Program-made: the position numbers and the translations under genes | Part shown: in pieces, positions 15,385 to 24,131 of the stretch | Layout of the letters: each line of letters begins with the position of its first letter | Numbering within the stretch: the stretch's first letter is position 1 | The notes under the pieces: generated by a model | Seen by the model: only the letters and a program-made list of their open reading frames with translations | The model's database searches: none | What the model was told of the DNA's origin: nothing | Origin: Alloalcanivorax balearicus MACL04 | GTDB taxonomy: Bacteria; Pseudomonadota; Gammaproteobacteria; Pseudomonadales; Alcanivoracaceae | Direction of reading: 5' to 3' | Length of the DNA: 64,000 nucleotides | Assembly: GCF_025532145.1 (NCBI RefSeq) | Contig: NZ_ARXS01000011.1 | Span: 1 to 64,000 of the forward strand

Positions 15385-17415
15385 TTACTCCAACCCCATG
15401 GCCTCCGCAACACCGGCTTCCACGGAGGCTTCGGTATCCTGCCTGATTTCCAGGAAGCTGTCGTTGTCCCCGGTGTAGGCGGGCCACTGCAGATGGGCGG
15501 GGCTGGGGTCGCCGGTTTTGGCGAAGTTGGTCCACATGGTCATCATCAGTTCCGCCACGGTGTCATCGTCCTGGCCGTACGTCATGGAAGCGAAGACATC
15601 CGCTACGTCACCGTCCGTGCCGTTGATACCGTTTCCGTTCAGATCGCCGATTTCCGGCTTCTCGCCGTCCGCCGTGGTGACCAGTCCGAGTTGGTAGTTC
15701 TGCACCAGACCGGCCGGATGGTTGAACAGATAGGGCAGCTCGCACCCGTGGCAACTCATGATGTCTCTGCTCAGCCAGCCTGGTGGGACCCGGGTGAATT
15801 TATAGATGTATTGGTCGGACTGATAATGCGAGGAACGCTGGCTCAGCCATACAGGCAGAGCGGCGCGCAAATGAGGGTAGTCACCGGCGGTGACACCGGC
15901 CATCAGCGGTACGTCGCTGGGCATGCCGTCGATAACGTTTTGATAATAAGTCTTGGGCTGATAGTAGTAATCCACATTGGGCCGGTAGGTTTGGCGTGGG
16001 ATACCGTGTTGTGCATCGGCATCGGTGAAGGCGGTCCAGGGCAGCTGCCGGGCTTGCTCCAGGGTATCCACGCCGACCCGGTCGAACAGGGCCGTACCCA
16101 CGAGTTCGGATTCAGCCAGTGAATCCCCCGGCGCGCCACCGGTTTCCAGAGGCGCGAAGCCGCTCATCACGATGGCCTTGTGAAACAAACCTGCGGCCTG
16201 GGGGGAATTCATCAATGAATAGGTTTTTCCGCCGCCGCCGGATTGACCAAATAGCGTGACGTTGCCGGCGTCTCCGCCAAAGGCGGCGATATTGTCCCGC
16301 ACCCACTCCAGGGCCATCACCAGGTCCATCTGCCCGTAGTTGCCGGAACCTCCGTAGCCGCTTTCTTCGCTGAGTTCGGGGTGGGCGATATAGCCGAAGG
16401 GCCCCAGACGATGGTTGACCGTTACCAGTACTACTCCCTTGCTGGTGAGGCTGTCCGGGTTGTTGTACTGCTTGGAGTTGGCGGAAAGAATGGCGAAGGC
16501 GCCGCCGTGAAACCAGACCATTACCGGCAGGTTGTCGGCGTTTTTCGGAGCGGAGATGTTGAGGTACAAAGAATCCTCGCTCATGCCGCCTTCATTGACG
16601 CTTTCCAGAGCCGTGGCCTGAGCGGACTGATCGGCCCAGTCCACGGCGTCGCGGATGCCTTCCCAGGGTTCGGGCTTCACCGGCGGTCGCCAGCGAAGTT
16701 CACCGAGGGGCGGTTCAGCATAAGGGATGCCAAGAAATTGCCAGGTGTTTTCGTTCGCTTCGAAGCCACGCAGCTCGCCACCGGTGGTGCCGACGACGAT
16801 CCGCGCGCTGGTGGAGCGGGCGAAATGCTCCATCGCTTCGCTAAGGTAGCGGACGCGGCGTGGGCGTGGGTCGGTATCCGAGAAGGCGTCATTGTTTTCC
16901 AGGTCGGTGAGGAGCGATAGCAGATCAGCCCGGAACTGGTCGGTCGATTGGTTGAAATCAATGGCATCCGCGTTATCGGAAACATGCGAGCGAATGATGT
17001 CGGTGATTTGAATGCCGTTGTTCAGATCGCCATCCTGGTCCAGGGACTGCAGCAGAATGAGTTTGTTGCTCACGCGTTCGTCTTCGGTGGAGGTGGCATC
17101 CTTCGTGATGTTTAGTGGGGTGAGCTCTTGCGCCCCCTCCGCGCTTCCCAGTGCCAGCTCGCCAATGGAGAAAGTGATCTCTTCTCCGGTTTGATAGTGG
17201 AACTGACCGGCCTGATCGGTGATACCGGCCACGGTTTCGGTTCCGACGTAGTCGATCCCGGCGACCGGGCTGTCGATGAAGGTGCCCGTCCGGGTATCAG
17301 GGCCCGAGGGCCCGCCACCGTGACTGTCGCTATCGCCGCCGCAGGCGGCGAGGATCAGGGGTGCCACGGCGATGAGATGCATCAGCCGTGAGCTTTGTCT
17401 CTGTTCTTTTTTCAT
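15385..17415 (-). CDS. Lipoprotein type-B carboxylesterase (second of tandem pair)
   Basis: The 676-residue protein has a lipoprotein signal (lipobox LAAC, Cys25), an N-terminal beta domain (about 43-110: DSPVAGIDYVGTE, GQFHYQTGEEITFSIG) and a helical linker. A type-B carboxylesterase domain follows (about 204-676) with the EDSLYLN signature (280-286), oxyanion loop WFHGGAF and nucleophile Ser392 in FGQSGGG; the catalytic His is probably in SCHGCELPYLF. It lacks the common GESAGG sequence. A DLNGNGINGTDGD stretch near the C-terminus resembles a calcium-binding loop. AGGAG precedes the ATG at 17415. The paralogous gene ends 36 bases upstream. Confidence 0.9.
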   Translation of the reverse strand: MKKEQRQSSRLMHLIAVAPLILAACGGDSDSHGGGPSGPDTRTGTFIDSPVAGIDYVGTETVAGITDQAGQFHYQTGEEITFSIGELALGSAEGAQELTPLNITKDATSTEDERVSNKLILLQSLDQDGDLNNGIQITDIIRSHVSDNADAIDFNQSTDQFRADLLSLLTDLENNDAFSDTDPRPRRVRYLSEAMEHFARSTSARIVVGTTGGELRGFEANENTWQFLGIPYAEPPLGELRWRPPVKPEPWEGIRDAVDWADQSAQATALESVNEGGMSEDSLYLNISAPKNADNLPVMVWFHGGAFAILSANSKQYNNPDSLTSKGVVLVTVNHRLGPFGYIAHPELSEESGYGGSGNYGQMDLVMALEWVRDNIAAFGGDAGNVTLFGQSGGGGKTYSLMNSPQAAGLFHKAIVMSGFAPLETGGAPGDSLAESELVGTALFDRVGVDTLEQARQLPWTAFTDADAQHGIPRQTYRPNVDYYYQPKTYYQNVIDGMPSDVPLMAGVTAGDYPHLRAALPVWLSQRSSHYQSDQYIYKFTRVPPGWLSRDIMSCHGCELPYLFNHPAGLVQNYQLGLVTTADGEKPEIGDLNGNGINGTDGDVADVFASMTYGQDDDTVAELMMTMWTNFAKTGDPSPAHLQWPAYTGDNDSFLEIRQDTEASVEAGVAEAMGLE

Positions 17416-17451
17416 GGTGCTCTCCTTGATTCCAGTCACCGTTATTTGCCG

Positions 17452-19452
17452 TTAGTCGCTCAGCACGTCGCCGAGCCCGGTCTTCGCTTCGGTGCTGGCA
17501 CCTATTTCCACATAGCTTTCACTGGCCGCGTCATAGAGCGGATAGTCGACGTCGCCCTCGATGCTCGGGTCGCCGGTTTTGGCGAAGTTGGTCCAGATGG
17601 TGAGCATGCGGTCGATCACTGCCTGGTCGGTCTGGTCGAAGCCGGCGGAGACAAGGATATCGGCGGGGTCGCCTTGTGATCCGGACACACCGTTGCCGTT
17701 GAGATCGCCGATCACCAACGAATCGCCGGTCGCCGGATCGATCACCAGGCCCAGCAGGTAGTGGGTGATGACGCTCTCCGGCATGTTGAACACATAGGCC
17801 AGTTCGGCGGCGTGGTACGCCTCCACGCCCCGGGCTTTCCAACCGGAAGGCTGGTGAGTGAAGTAGGTGGCGTAATGATTGGCCGAACACAGCGGCGTCA
17901 TCCAGGGAAAGACTTCAATGGCAGTATTGGTGGGGTCCGGGGTGTCGTTGGCATTGATGCTGAACATAAACGGCACGTCATTCTGGTTGCCGGATTCGAA
18001 GGCGACGCGCTCGGCGTAGGGTAGATAGTGGTTGTCAATGTTGGTGTAGGGCGTCAGCGTTGCCGCGGCCGCCGCCACTTCCTGCCAGCTCTTCTCGCGC
18101 ATTTCAGCCAGGGACGAAGCGCCCAGCTCGGTTTGCAGCTGACCACCGACGGCCTCGGCGGCCGCCAGGCTGCGAGTATCCGGATAGAGTGTGCCGCTCT
18201 GGCTGATCGCCCGATGGAACAGGCCGGCGGCGCGAGGTGAGGCCATCAACGAGAGGACTTTGCGGCCACCACCGGATTCACCGAATATAGTGACGTTACC
18301 GGGATCTCCGCCGAACGCTTCGATGTTGTCCCGTACCCACTCCAGGGCCGCGATCAGGTCCATTTGTCCATAGTTGCCTGAGCCGTTGTAACCGCTCTCC
18401 GCACTCAATTCGGAGTGCGCGATATAGCCGAACGGCCCCAGCCGGTGGTTGACCGAGACCTGTACCACGCCTTTGCTCGCCACCGCTCCGGGATTGTTGA
18501 ATGGTTTGGTGTTACTGGTCAGCGCGGTGAACCCTCCGCCATGAAACCAGACCATCACCGGCAGGCCATCGGCGTTCTTCGGTGCCGTCACATTGAGATA
18601 AAGCGAGTCTTCACTCATGCCGCCTTCACCAAACCGTTCCAGGGCGGCGTTCTGCGCGGCCTGATCACTCCAGGCCACGGCGTGACGAATGCCGGACCAC
18701 GGCTCGGGTTCCACCGGCGGGCGCCAGCGCAGTTCGCCCAGTGGTGGCTTGGCGTAGGGAATACCGAGAAACTGCCAGGTATGTTCATCGGCTTCGAAGC
18801 CACTGAGCTGACCGCTGTTGGTTTCAACCACCTGGCGGGGGGAGACGGCACGTTGGAAGTTCTCCTCGGCATCACCGGGCGTGGTCAGGCGGCGGGTTCT
18901 GGAATCGGTGTCGGAGAAGGCGCCGGCACTTTCCAGATTATCCACCACGTTTTGCAGGGCGGCGTTGAAATCAGTGGTGGGTTGATCCAGGTCCAGGCTG
19001 GCGGCGTGCGTGGAAACCTGATCCCGGATTTGTGGTGTGATCCGAATACCGTTATGGAGGCTGCCGTCGGCGTCCAGGGTTTGCAGCAGCACCAGGGTAT
19101 TGATCATCATCGGGGTCTCTGCCGATGTGGCCTCGGTCGACAGATTGGCAATGGTGAGTGTTTTCGCTCCGGTGGTGCTTCCCAGGGTCAGATCGCCAAG
19201 GGTGAAGGTGAGTGTCTCATCCCCGTTGTAGTGGAATTGACCCAACTCGTCGGTGGTTTGCCATGGCGCATCACCTTGTCGGTAGCTGACACCGGATATT
19301 GGGATGGCGCCGAAGAGACCGGCAAGTTGTTCACCGTCGGAGTTCGATGACGACGAGCCACCGCATCCGGACATCAAGAGCAGTAACGAGGATAGAGAGG
19401 CGATAACGGCGGCGCAGCGCCGCTGACGCCGGCGGGGGACCTGCTTGAGCAT
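17452..19452 (-). CDS. Lipoprotein type-B carboxylesterase (first of tandem pair)
   Basis: The 666-residue protein is a close paralogue of the next gene with the same architecture: lipobox LMSGC (Cys30), N-terminal beta domain (about 50-105: GQFHYNGDETLTFTLGDLTL), linker, then carboxylesterase domain (about 208-666) with EDSLYLN (281-287), WFHGGGF and nucleophile Ser393 in FGESGGG. The catalytic His is probably in YHAAELAYVF, and a DLNGNGVSG loop lies near the C-terminus. It should hydrolyse carboxylic esters at the cell envelope; the substrate is unknown. AGGAG lies before the ATG. An AraC gene is divergent, 286 bases away. Confidence 0.9.
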   Translation of the reverse strand: MLKQVPRRRQRRCAAVIASLSSLLLLMSGCGGSSSSNSDGEQLAGLFGAIPISGVSYRQGDAPWQTTDELGQFHYNGDETLTFTLGDLTLGSTTGAKTLTIANLSTEATSAETPMMINTLVLLQTLDADGSLHNGIRITPQIRDQVSTHAASLDLDQPTTDFNAALQNVVDNLESAGAFSDTDSRTRRLTTPGDAEENFQRAVSPRQVVETNSGQLSGFEADEHTWQFLGIPYAKPPLGELRWRPPVEPEPWSGIRHAVAWSDQAAQNAALERFGEGGMSEDSLYLNVTAPKNADGLPVMVWFHGGGFTALTSNTKPFNNPGAVASKGVVQVSVNHRLGPFGYIAHSELSAESGYNGSGNYGQMDLIAALEWVRDNIEAFGGDPGNVTIFGESGGGRKVLSLMASPRAAGLFHRAISQSGTLYPDTRSLAAAEAVGGQLQTELGASSLAEMREKSWQEVAAAAATLTPYTNIDNHYLPYAERVAFESGNQNDVPFMFSINANDTPDPTNTAIEVFPWMTPLCSANHYATYFTHQPSGWKARGVEAYHAAELAYVFNMPESVITHYLLGLVIDPATGDSLVIGDLNGNGVSGSQGDPADILVSAGFDQTDQAVIDRMLTIWTNFAKTGDPSIEGDVDYPLYDAASESYVEIGASTEAKTGLGDVLSD

Positions 19453-19738
19453 GGTACAGTTCTCCTGACCCTTGTTGTTGTGATTCGGGCGAGCCGTCGT
19501 GGTTTGAGTGGAAATGCAATTATTTGATCTTCCTGGCGTGCTCGCCGCGTTTTGTCTTTATTCAACTGACAAACATCAGGATGGATTAAAGCAGGTCGTC
19601 AAGAATTGAACGGTTTTGCCCTGTTACCGCAAAAACGTACAAGTCTCCAGGATCGAGCTTTCGGCTATGATGGGAGCGAGCGGGGCAGGGGCTGGCCGTG
19701 GGAGACCCGGCGGCTGTGCCACGCGGAGGAGAGATTCC

Positions 19739-20557
19739 ATGGCGGTGAAACACTCGGAACGGGACAGTTCGGGATTCGGTACCCTGTCCCACGAGGTGAA
19801 GGATAACGTCTACATGATCGGTCGGTCCGGCTTTATCTATACCGCGCCGTGGATCGATACTCGTGACACCCGGCCGCCGTCGGCGGCGGTTCTTCTTTCC
19901 GTTGGTGAGGGCCGGTTTACCGTGTCCGCCGGCGGACAGGAATGGCGTGGCCGGGCCATCCTGGTGCCTCCATTCGTCCCTCGCAGTTTGCTGGCGGCCA
20001 ATGTGCCCTTGGTCTGTTGCCATGTGATGCCGACTTCTCCCCATTATGATGCCCTCAATGGGTTGGCCAAGGGGCGGATATTGCTGCTGGATCGGGGGCA
20101 GTTCGGCAATCTGCAACAGGAGCTGGAAGCGCTTTTTCAAGGCAGATTGTCGGCCCGCAGGGCTGGCGAGGTTTATCAAACGGTGTTGCGGGTGCCCTTT
20201 CGGCACATGCCGGTACCGCCTCAGGTGGATCCGAGAGCAAGACGTCTTCGTGCACTCCTTGAAGCCGAGCCGGAAGTTTCACTGGCGCAACTGGCCGAGC
20301 AGCTGGGTGTATCCTATTTCTGGGCGTCCCGGGTGATCAGTGACGTATTCGGCATGTCTCTGCGTGACTACAAGGCGTGGCGAAAGTTGCAGCGGGTGTT
20401 TGATTTGCTCCATTCGGACCGAAGCATCACCGAGATCGCCCATGCCGCCGGTTTCACTGATTCGGCGCATTTGTCACGTACCTACCAACGCTGGTTCGGC
20501 CAGCCGCCCTCATACAGCCGTAACCGGCGCTATGTACGCATCTTGCGCTGCTGGTAG
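19739..20557 (+). CDS. AraC-family regulator
   Basis: The 272-residue protein has a cupin-like N-terminal half (about 20-125, SAAVLLSVGEGRFTVSAGG) and a C-terminal AraC DNA-binding domain (about 165-260: VSLAQLAEQLGVSYFWASRV and SITEIAHAAGFTDSAHLSRT). GGAGGAGA lies directly before the ATG at 19739; longer in-frame starts exist but lack this. It diverges from the tandem carboxylesterase genes and is their most likely regulator. No operator is obvious by eye in the 286-base gap. Confidence 0.88.
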   Translation: MAVKHSERDSSGFGTLSHEVKDNVYMIGRSGFIYTAPWIDTRDTRPPSAAVLLSVGEGRFTVSAGGQEWRGRAILVPPFVPRSLLAANVPLVCCHVMPTSPHYDALNGLAKGRILLLDRGQFGNLQQELEALFQGRLSARRAGEVYQTVLRVPFRHMPVPPQVDPRARRLRALLEAEPEVSLAQLAEQLGVSYFWASRVISDVFGMSLRDYKAWRKLQRVFDLLHSDRSITEIAHAAGFTDSAHLSRTYQRWFGQPPSYSRNRRYVRILRCW

Positions 20558-20587
20558 CCTGGTTCCGATGGCACCGGAGATCACAGT

Positions 20588-20869
20588 ATGAATGACGATA
20601 TAGCAAAGCTGCGCCCTGACGTTAGGGAGAAGGTGCTTCAGTCCAGGGAGGCCTTTCGTATTGCCAGCGAGATCGCGGATGCGATCCGCACCGCGTTGCC
20701 GGACATTGAGGACTTATCTGTTGCGTATTCGAAAGGCGTTGTTTCGGTCTCTGGCGTGTCAGAGAGCCCGGAGGCCAGAGGGGAGGTAGCTGGGATTGCG
20801 TTACAGCATCCTCTGGTAACAGGGGCTGATGTATATATCGCATCTGCCTTCGGGAATGAATTGCTATAA
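20588..20869 (+). CDS. Small BON-like domain protein
   Basis: The 93-residue protein has the alpha-beta-beta order of a BON domain: a helix (IASEIADAIRTALPDIED), strand LSVAYSKGVVSVSGVSES and helix SPEARGEVAGIALQHPLV followed by a last strand. The 'GVVSVSGVSES-EAR' stretch is the usual 'G-V-L-G-V-S-EAR' of BON proteins. There is no signal peptide, so it would be cytosolic, unlike most BON proteins, which are periplasmic. The gene is 30 bases after the AraC gene and convergent with the DadA-like gene. Confidence 0.6.
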   Translation: MNDDIAKLRPDVREKVLQSREAFRIASEIADAIRTALPDIEDLSVAYSKGVVSVSGVSESPEARGEVAGIALQHPLVTGADVYIASAFGNELL

Positions 20870-20886
20870 AAGCCGGTATCCGGATG

Positions 20887-22128
20887 TCAAAACCGATCCA
20901 CCCGATAAGGCCTCATATCCACATCGGTGGGTTCGCCGTCCATCATTTGTCCAAGCAATTTCCCGGTGATCGGTCCCAGAGTGAAACCCTGATGACCGTG
21001 GCCGAAGGCCAGCCATAGTCCGGGCAAACCGGGCGCCGGGCCGATAATCGGCTTCATGTCCGGGGTGCAGGGGCGGGCGCCCATCCAGGGTTGAGGATCG
21101 AGGCGCTCGCCCAGCGGAAACAGCTGGCGGGCGGTGGCTTCGGCGGCGGCCAACTGTTGGTAGTGGGGTGTGGCGTCGTGGCGGGCCAGTTCGGCGCCGG
21201 TGGTGAGACGTATGCCGGCGCGCATGGGGGCGAGCAGGTAGCCGACCTCGGCGTCCATCACCCAGTGCCGCAGGCGGGCACCGTCACGGGCGCCGTAATG
21301 CATGTGATAGCCGCGTTTGACGAACAGGGGTACGGAAAGGCCTTGTTGTGATAGCCAGTGCCTGGACCAGGGGCCCAACGCCAGTATCACCTGCTCGGCG
21401 GACAGGGTCTCGTCGCCGACCTCCGCCCGCCAGACGCTGCCGTCAGGGGACAGCTTCCGCAGAGCCCCCTGAATGAACTGCCCGCCTCTCTGCTGAAACG
21501 CTTTGGCGTAGGCGGCGACCAGGGCGCCGGGATCCATGACGGTCCAGGGCTGGGTCCAGTGAATGGCGCCGGCGAGGCCGGAAGAGAGGTCGGGTTCCAA
21601 GTCGGCGAGAGCCGCGCTGTCCAGAACGCGATGGGTAACGCCATAGCGTTGCGCATCGGTTTGTGCCAGTCGGGATTCCTTGTCCAGAGCCTCGGCGGTG
21701 CGGAGCACTTCGAGATATCCGTCCCGGCGAATCAGAGCCTCGGCGCCGGCCACATCGATCATCGGCGCATGAGCGTCCAAAGCATGGCGGATGAGAGCAG
21801 CGTACTCGGGCACGATGCGAGCGTAGCGCTCCGGCTCCGAGTTGCGCCAATACTGAAGCAGCGGGCCGGCGGCTTGAACCATACCGGAAGGTTGGTAGCG
21901 GATGTCGATTTGCCGGTTGGGCAGCACCCGCATCAGCGTGGCCAGGTCCCGGGGGAAACGATAAGGGCGCACGGCTTCGCGCTGGATGATGCCGGCGTTG
22001 CCGAAGGAGGTTTCCCGGCCCGGCTCATTGCGGTCGACCAGGGTCACCCGGTGACCGCGTTCAAGCAGATGCCAGGCAGCGGATACGCCGACCATGCCGG
22101 CTCCCAGGACCAGAATGTCGCGCGACAT
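20887..22128 (-). CDS. D-amino-acid dehydrogenase-like FAD oxidoreductase
   Basis: The 413-residue protein belongs to the DAO/DadA family of FAD-dependent amine oxidoreductases. The N-terminal dinucleotide motif GAGMVGVSAAWHL (residues about 7-19), the acidic strand end VTLVDRNEPG and the TSFGNAGI motif match DadA; the C-terminal ARPCTPDMKPIIG and GLWLAFGHGHQGFTLGP complete the FAD site. DadA deaminates D-amino acids and feeds electrons to the respiratory chain. No alanine racemase gene is adjacent, so the substrate may differ. GGGAGAAG precedes the ATG at 22128; the open frame continues far upstream without support. Confidence 0.9.
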   Translation of the reverse strand: MSRDILVLGAGMVGVSAAWHLLERGHRVTLVDRNEPGRETSFGNAGIIQREAVRPYRFPRDLATLMRVLPNRQIDIRYQPSGMVQAAGPLLQYWRNSEPERYARIVPEYAALIRHALDAHAPMIDVAGAEALIRRDGYLEVLRTAEALDKESRLAQTDAQRYGVTHRVLDSAALADLEPDLSSGLAGAIHWTQPWTVMDPGALVAAYAKAFQQRGGQFIQGALRKLSPDGSVWRAEVGDETLSAEQVILALGPWSRHWLSQQGLSVPLFVKRGYHMHYGARDGARLRHWVMDAEVGYLLAPMRAGIRLTTGAELARHDATPHYQQLAAAEATARQLFPLGERLDPQPWMGARPCTPDMKPIIGPAPGLPGLWLAFGHGHQGFTLGPITGKLLGQMMDGEPTDVDMRPYRVDRF

Positions 22129-22304
22129 CGTTACTTCTCCCTCTCTGTTGGCGTCTGTCCGCCGAGGTTGTCCTGCCCCGCCTTTTCCCCATTGTATCGG
22201 TGTGGAAAGGGATACCGGGAGCGTGCGTTTGATCGGCGCAAAAGGCAAGATTATTGGTTCATCACCGGATCCCGGAGCGTCGGATCGAAATAGAGGACAC
22301 TGTA

Positions 22305-22880
22305 ATGAGCGACAACTGCACCCACATTGTGCCGGTCCATAAGGGGGATTACCCCGACGATCATGCCAAGGTGAAGGAGATCCTTTACTGGTTCCAGAAA
22401 AGAGGCATGGTGGAAAATGCGCTGTCCGACTGCACTCTGGGTGAACCGGGCTACCGGTTTTTGCCGGAGATATCACGGATCTTCGATGAAGAACCACGGC
22501 CGGACAGTTCGGAACATACCCTGCTGACCCATGGTCTGGAGCTGCATCATGGCAGCCGCCGGGTTTTCCATCCCATGGAGGGCGCCGACCTCCACTTTGC
22601 CTGCCCGGAGTGTGGCCACGACATGGGCTGGGACGCGGCGGATGGCATCAGCGCCTGGTACGAAAGAGAAGATGATTACCCGCAATGCCGGAATTGCGCG
22701 AAAGCATTTCATATTACCGAATATCGGACCGATCACGGCGGCACGGAACCGCCCTGGGCATTCAGTAATGTGGCCATCACCCTTTGGAACGCCTTTGGCG
22801 AGGCGTTTGCTCCCTGGTTCCTGGACGAGATGAGGGCGCTCTACGGAACCGATATTCTGGTGGTGGAAGTTCGTATCTAG
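22305..22880 (+). CDS. Zinc-ribbon-containing hypothetical protein
   Basis: The 191-residue soluble protein has one probable zinc ribbon: CPECGHDMGWD near residue 100 and YPQCRNCAKAF about 30 residues later, four Cys in CxxC pairs. The N-terminus (VPVHKGDYPDDHAKVKEILYWFQKRGMV) is helical, and the C-terminus ends in hydrophobic strand ILVVEVRI. I cannot name a family; proteins with this arrangement in pseudomonads are described only as hypothetical. GAGG precedes the ATG at 22305. It converges on the TetR gene. Confidence 0.7.
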   Translation: MSDNCTHIVPVHKGDYPDDHAKVKEILYWFQKRGMVENALSDCTLGEPGYRFLPEISRIFDEEPRPDSSEHTLLTHGLELHHGSRRVFHPMEGADLHFACPECGHDMGWDAADGISAWYEREDDYPQCRNCAKAFHITEYRTDHGGTEPPWAFSNVAITLWNAFGEAFAPWFLDEMRALYGTDILVVEVRI

Positions 22881-22927
22881 ATTTTGTGGAAGGGCGGCTA
22901 CGTAGTTTGTCTTGTAAATATCCGGTG

Positions 22928-23515
22928 TTATCGCCGCAATCCGGTCGCCAACTCCAGAAACGCCGCGACCGCTTTTTTCAGTACCGCCTGCGGATCGTCG
23001 GCGGCGGCGATCCATAGTGCCGCGTTCAGCGCGGCGCCGTTGATAAGGCGCGCCGCAGCCTCGGCGTCCACCGGTTTCAGGGTACCGTCATCAATCAGCC
23101 CCTGCAGAATCGATTCGGTCCGGCGCAGGCAGGCGGTCTGGTTGGGCCATTGTGAGGGATCGCCCAGTACCGCCGGCCCGTCCAGCAGCATGATGCGCTG
23201 GATTTCCGGCTCCAGTGCCATCTCGATATAGGCAACGCTTTCCTGCAGTAACCCTTGCCATTGATTAGCCGCATGCTCTTGGGCGGCCCGCATGCGCTCA
23301 AGCATTTCGCCGTCGATCTGATCGACCACGGCTTGCAGCAATCCCTTCTTGTCGCCGAAGTTATGGTAAAGCGCGCCCCTCGTGAGGCCGGCGGCGGCGG
23401 TCAGATCATCCATGGAGGCGGCGGAATAGCCTTGACGGGCGAAGGCCCGCCGAGCGGCTTGTATCAGCTTGGCCCGGGTTTCTTCCACCATCTGTGCGCG
23501 TCGCTTTGCTGCCAC
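22928..23515 (-). CDS. TetR-family regulator, likely controller of the CATACG sites
   Basis: The 195-residue protein (GTG start) has a canonical TetR helix-turn-helix: RAKLIQAARRAFARQGYSAA, DDLTAAAGLTRGALYHNFGDKK, residues about 12-58. The C-terminal ligand domain resembles the TetR_C regulators of small-molecule stress. I choose the GTG at 23515 because AGGAGAG lies 4 bases upstream; the ATG at 23536 has none. It diverges from a RidA-like gene, and three CATACG palindromes fill the shared promoter. Identical palindromes at 8211-8256 extend the probable regulon. Confidence 0.92.
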   Translation of the reverse strand: MAAKRRAQMVEETRAKLIQAARRAFARQGYSAASMDDLTAAAGLTRGALYHNFGDKKGLLQAVVDQIDGEMLERMRAAQEHAANQWQGLLQESVAYIEMALEPEIQRIMLLDGPAVLGDPSQWPNQTACLRRTESILQGLIDDGTLKPVDAEAAARLINGAALNAALWIAAADDPQAVLKKAVAAFLELATGLRR

Positions 23516-23547
23516 TGTGCTCTCCTGTTCCTTCATGAATCAAATGA

Positions 23548-23616
23548 CATACGTTTCGTATGCTTGATTGCATACGAAACGTATGTTTAGAATGCCGTTC
23601 GCATACGAAGCGTATC
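23548..23616. promoter_or_regulatory. Three CATACG-N3-CGTATG operators in the tetR/ridA divergent promoter
   Basis: CATACGTTTCGTATG (23548-23562) and CATACGAAACGTATG (23571-23585) are perfect palindromes; CATACGAAGCGTATC (23602-23616) has one mismatch. Starts are spaced 23 and 31 bases. They lie between the two divergent starts and match the two sites at 8211 and 8242. Confidence 0.85.
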
Positions 23617-23650
23617 TTAACACTGGGTGTTTTCAAAGAGGAGTAGAACC

Positions 23651-24049
23651 ATGGCCAAACGCGATGCGGTTTTCCCTGCCGGCCGGCAGGCACTGTATGA
23701 CATCAATCGTTATTCGGCGGCGATCCGCTCGGGCGACTTTCTGTTTGTCTCCGGGCAGGTGGGCAGCCGCGAGGACGGCTCTGCGGAGCCGGATTTCAAG
23801 CAGCAGGTTCAGCTCGCCTTCGATAATCTGGCCGCGGTGCTGGATGCCGCCGGCTGCGGTTTCGACGACATCGTTGATGTGACCACTTTCCATACTGATC
23901 CGGAAGCGCAGTGGCAGGCAATCAATGAGGTTCGGCTGGCAGTGGTCGGCGAGCCGCCTTATCCGAACTGGACCGCGGTGGGCGTCAATTGGCTTGCCGG
24001 TTTCGATTTTGAAATCAAGGTCATCGCGCGCCTTCCCCGGAGTTATTGA
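23651..24049 (+). CDS. RidA-superfamily protein without the catalytic arginine
   Basis: The 132-residue protein has the YjgF/YER057c/UK114 fold: SGDFLFVSGQVGS, FKQQVQLAFDNLAAVLDAAG and the C-terminal FEIKVIARLP. In RidA proper, Arg105 in the motif before this strand binds the 2-aminoacrylate carboxylate; here the aligned position is Trp (PNWTAVGVNW), so enamine deaminase activity in the classical way is unlikely and the protein belongs to a Rid subfamily of unknown reaction. AGAGGAG precedes the ATG at 23651. It is divergent from, and surely controlled by, the TetR gene through the CATACG sites. Confidence 0.88.
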   Translation: MAKRDAVFPAGRQALYDINRYSAAIRSGDFLFVSGQVGSREDGSAEPDFKQQVQLAFDNLAAVLDAAGCGFDDIVDVTTFHTDPEAQWQAINEVRLAVVGEPPYPNWTAVGVNWLAGFDFEIKVIARLPRSY

Positions 24050-24131
24050 GCGATTCGTTGGGCGCTAAGCTATCATCCGGCTGGTAAAAACACAGTGGAG
24101 GCGCGCAGTTGTGCCACAGTTGAGGTGAACT

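Noticed and set aside
18415-19350. Plus-strand open frame opposite the first carboxylesterase
   Set aside because: Antisense shadow; the esterase has complete signature motifs and a lipobox.
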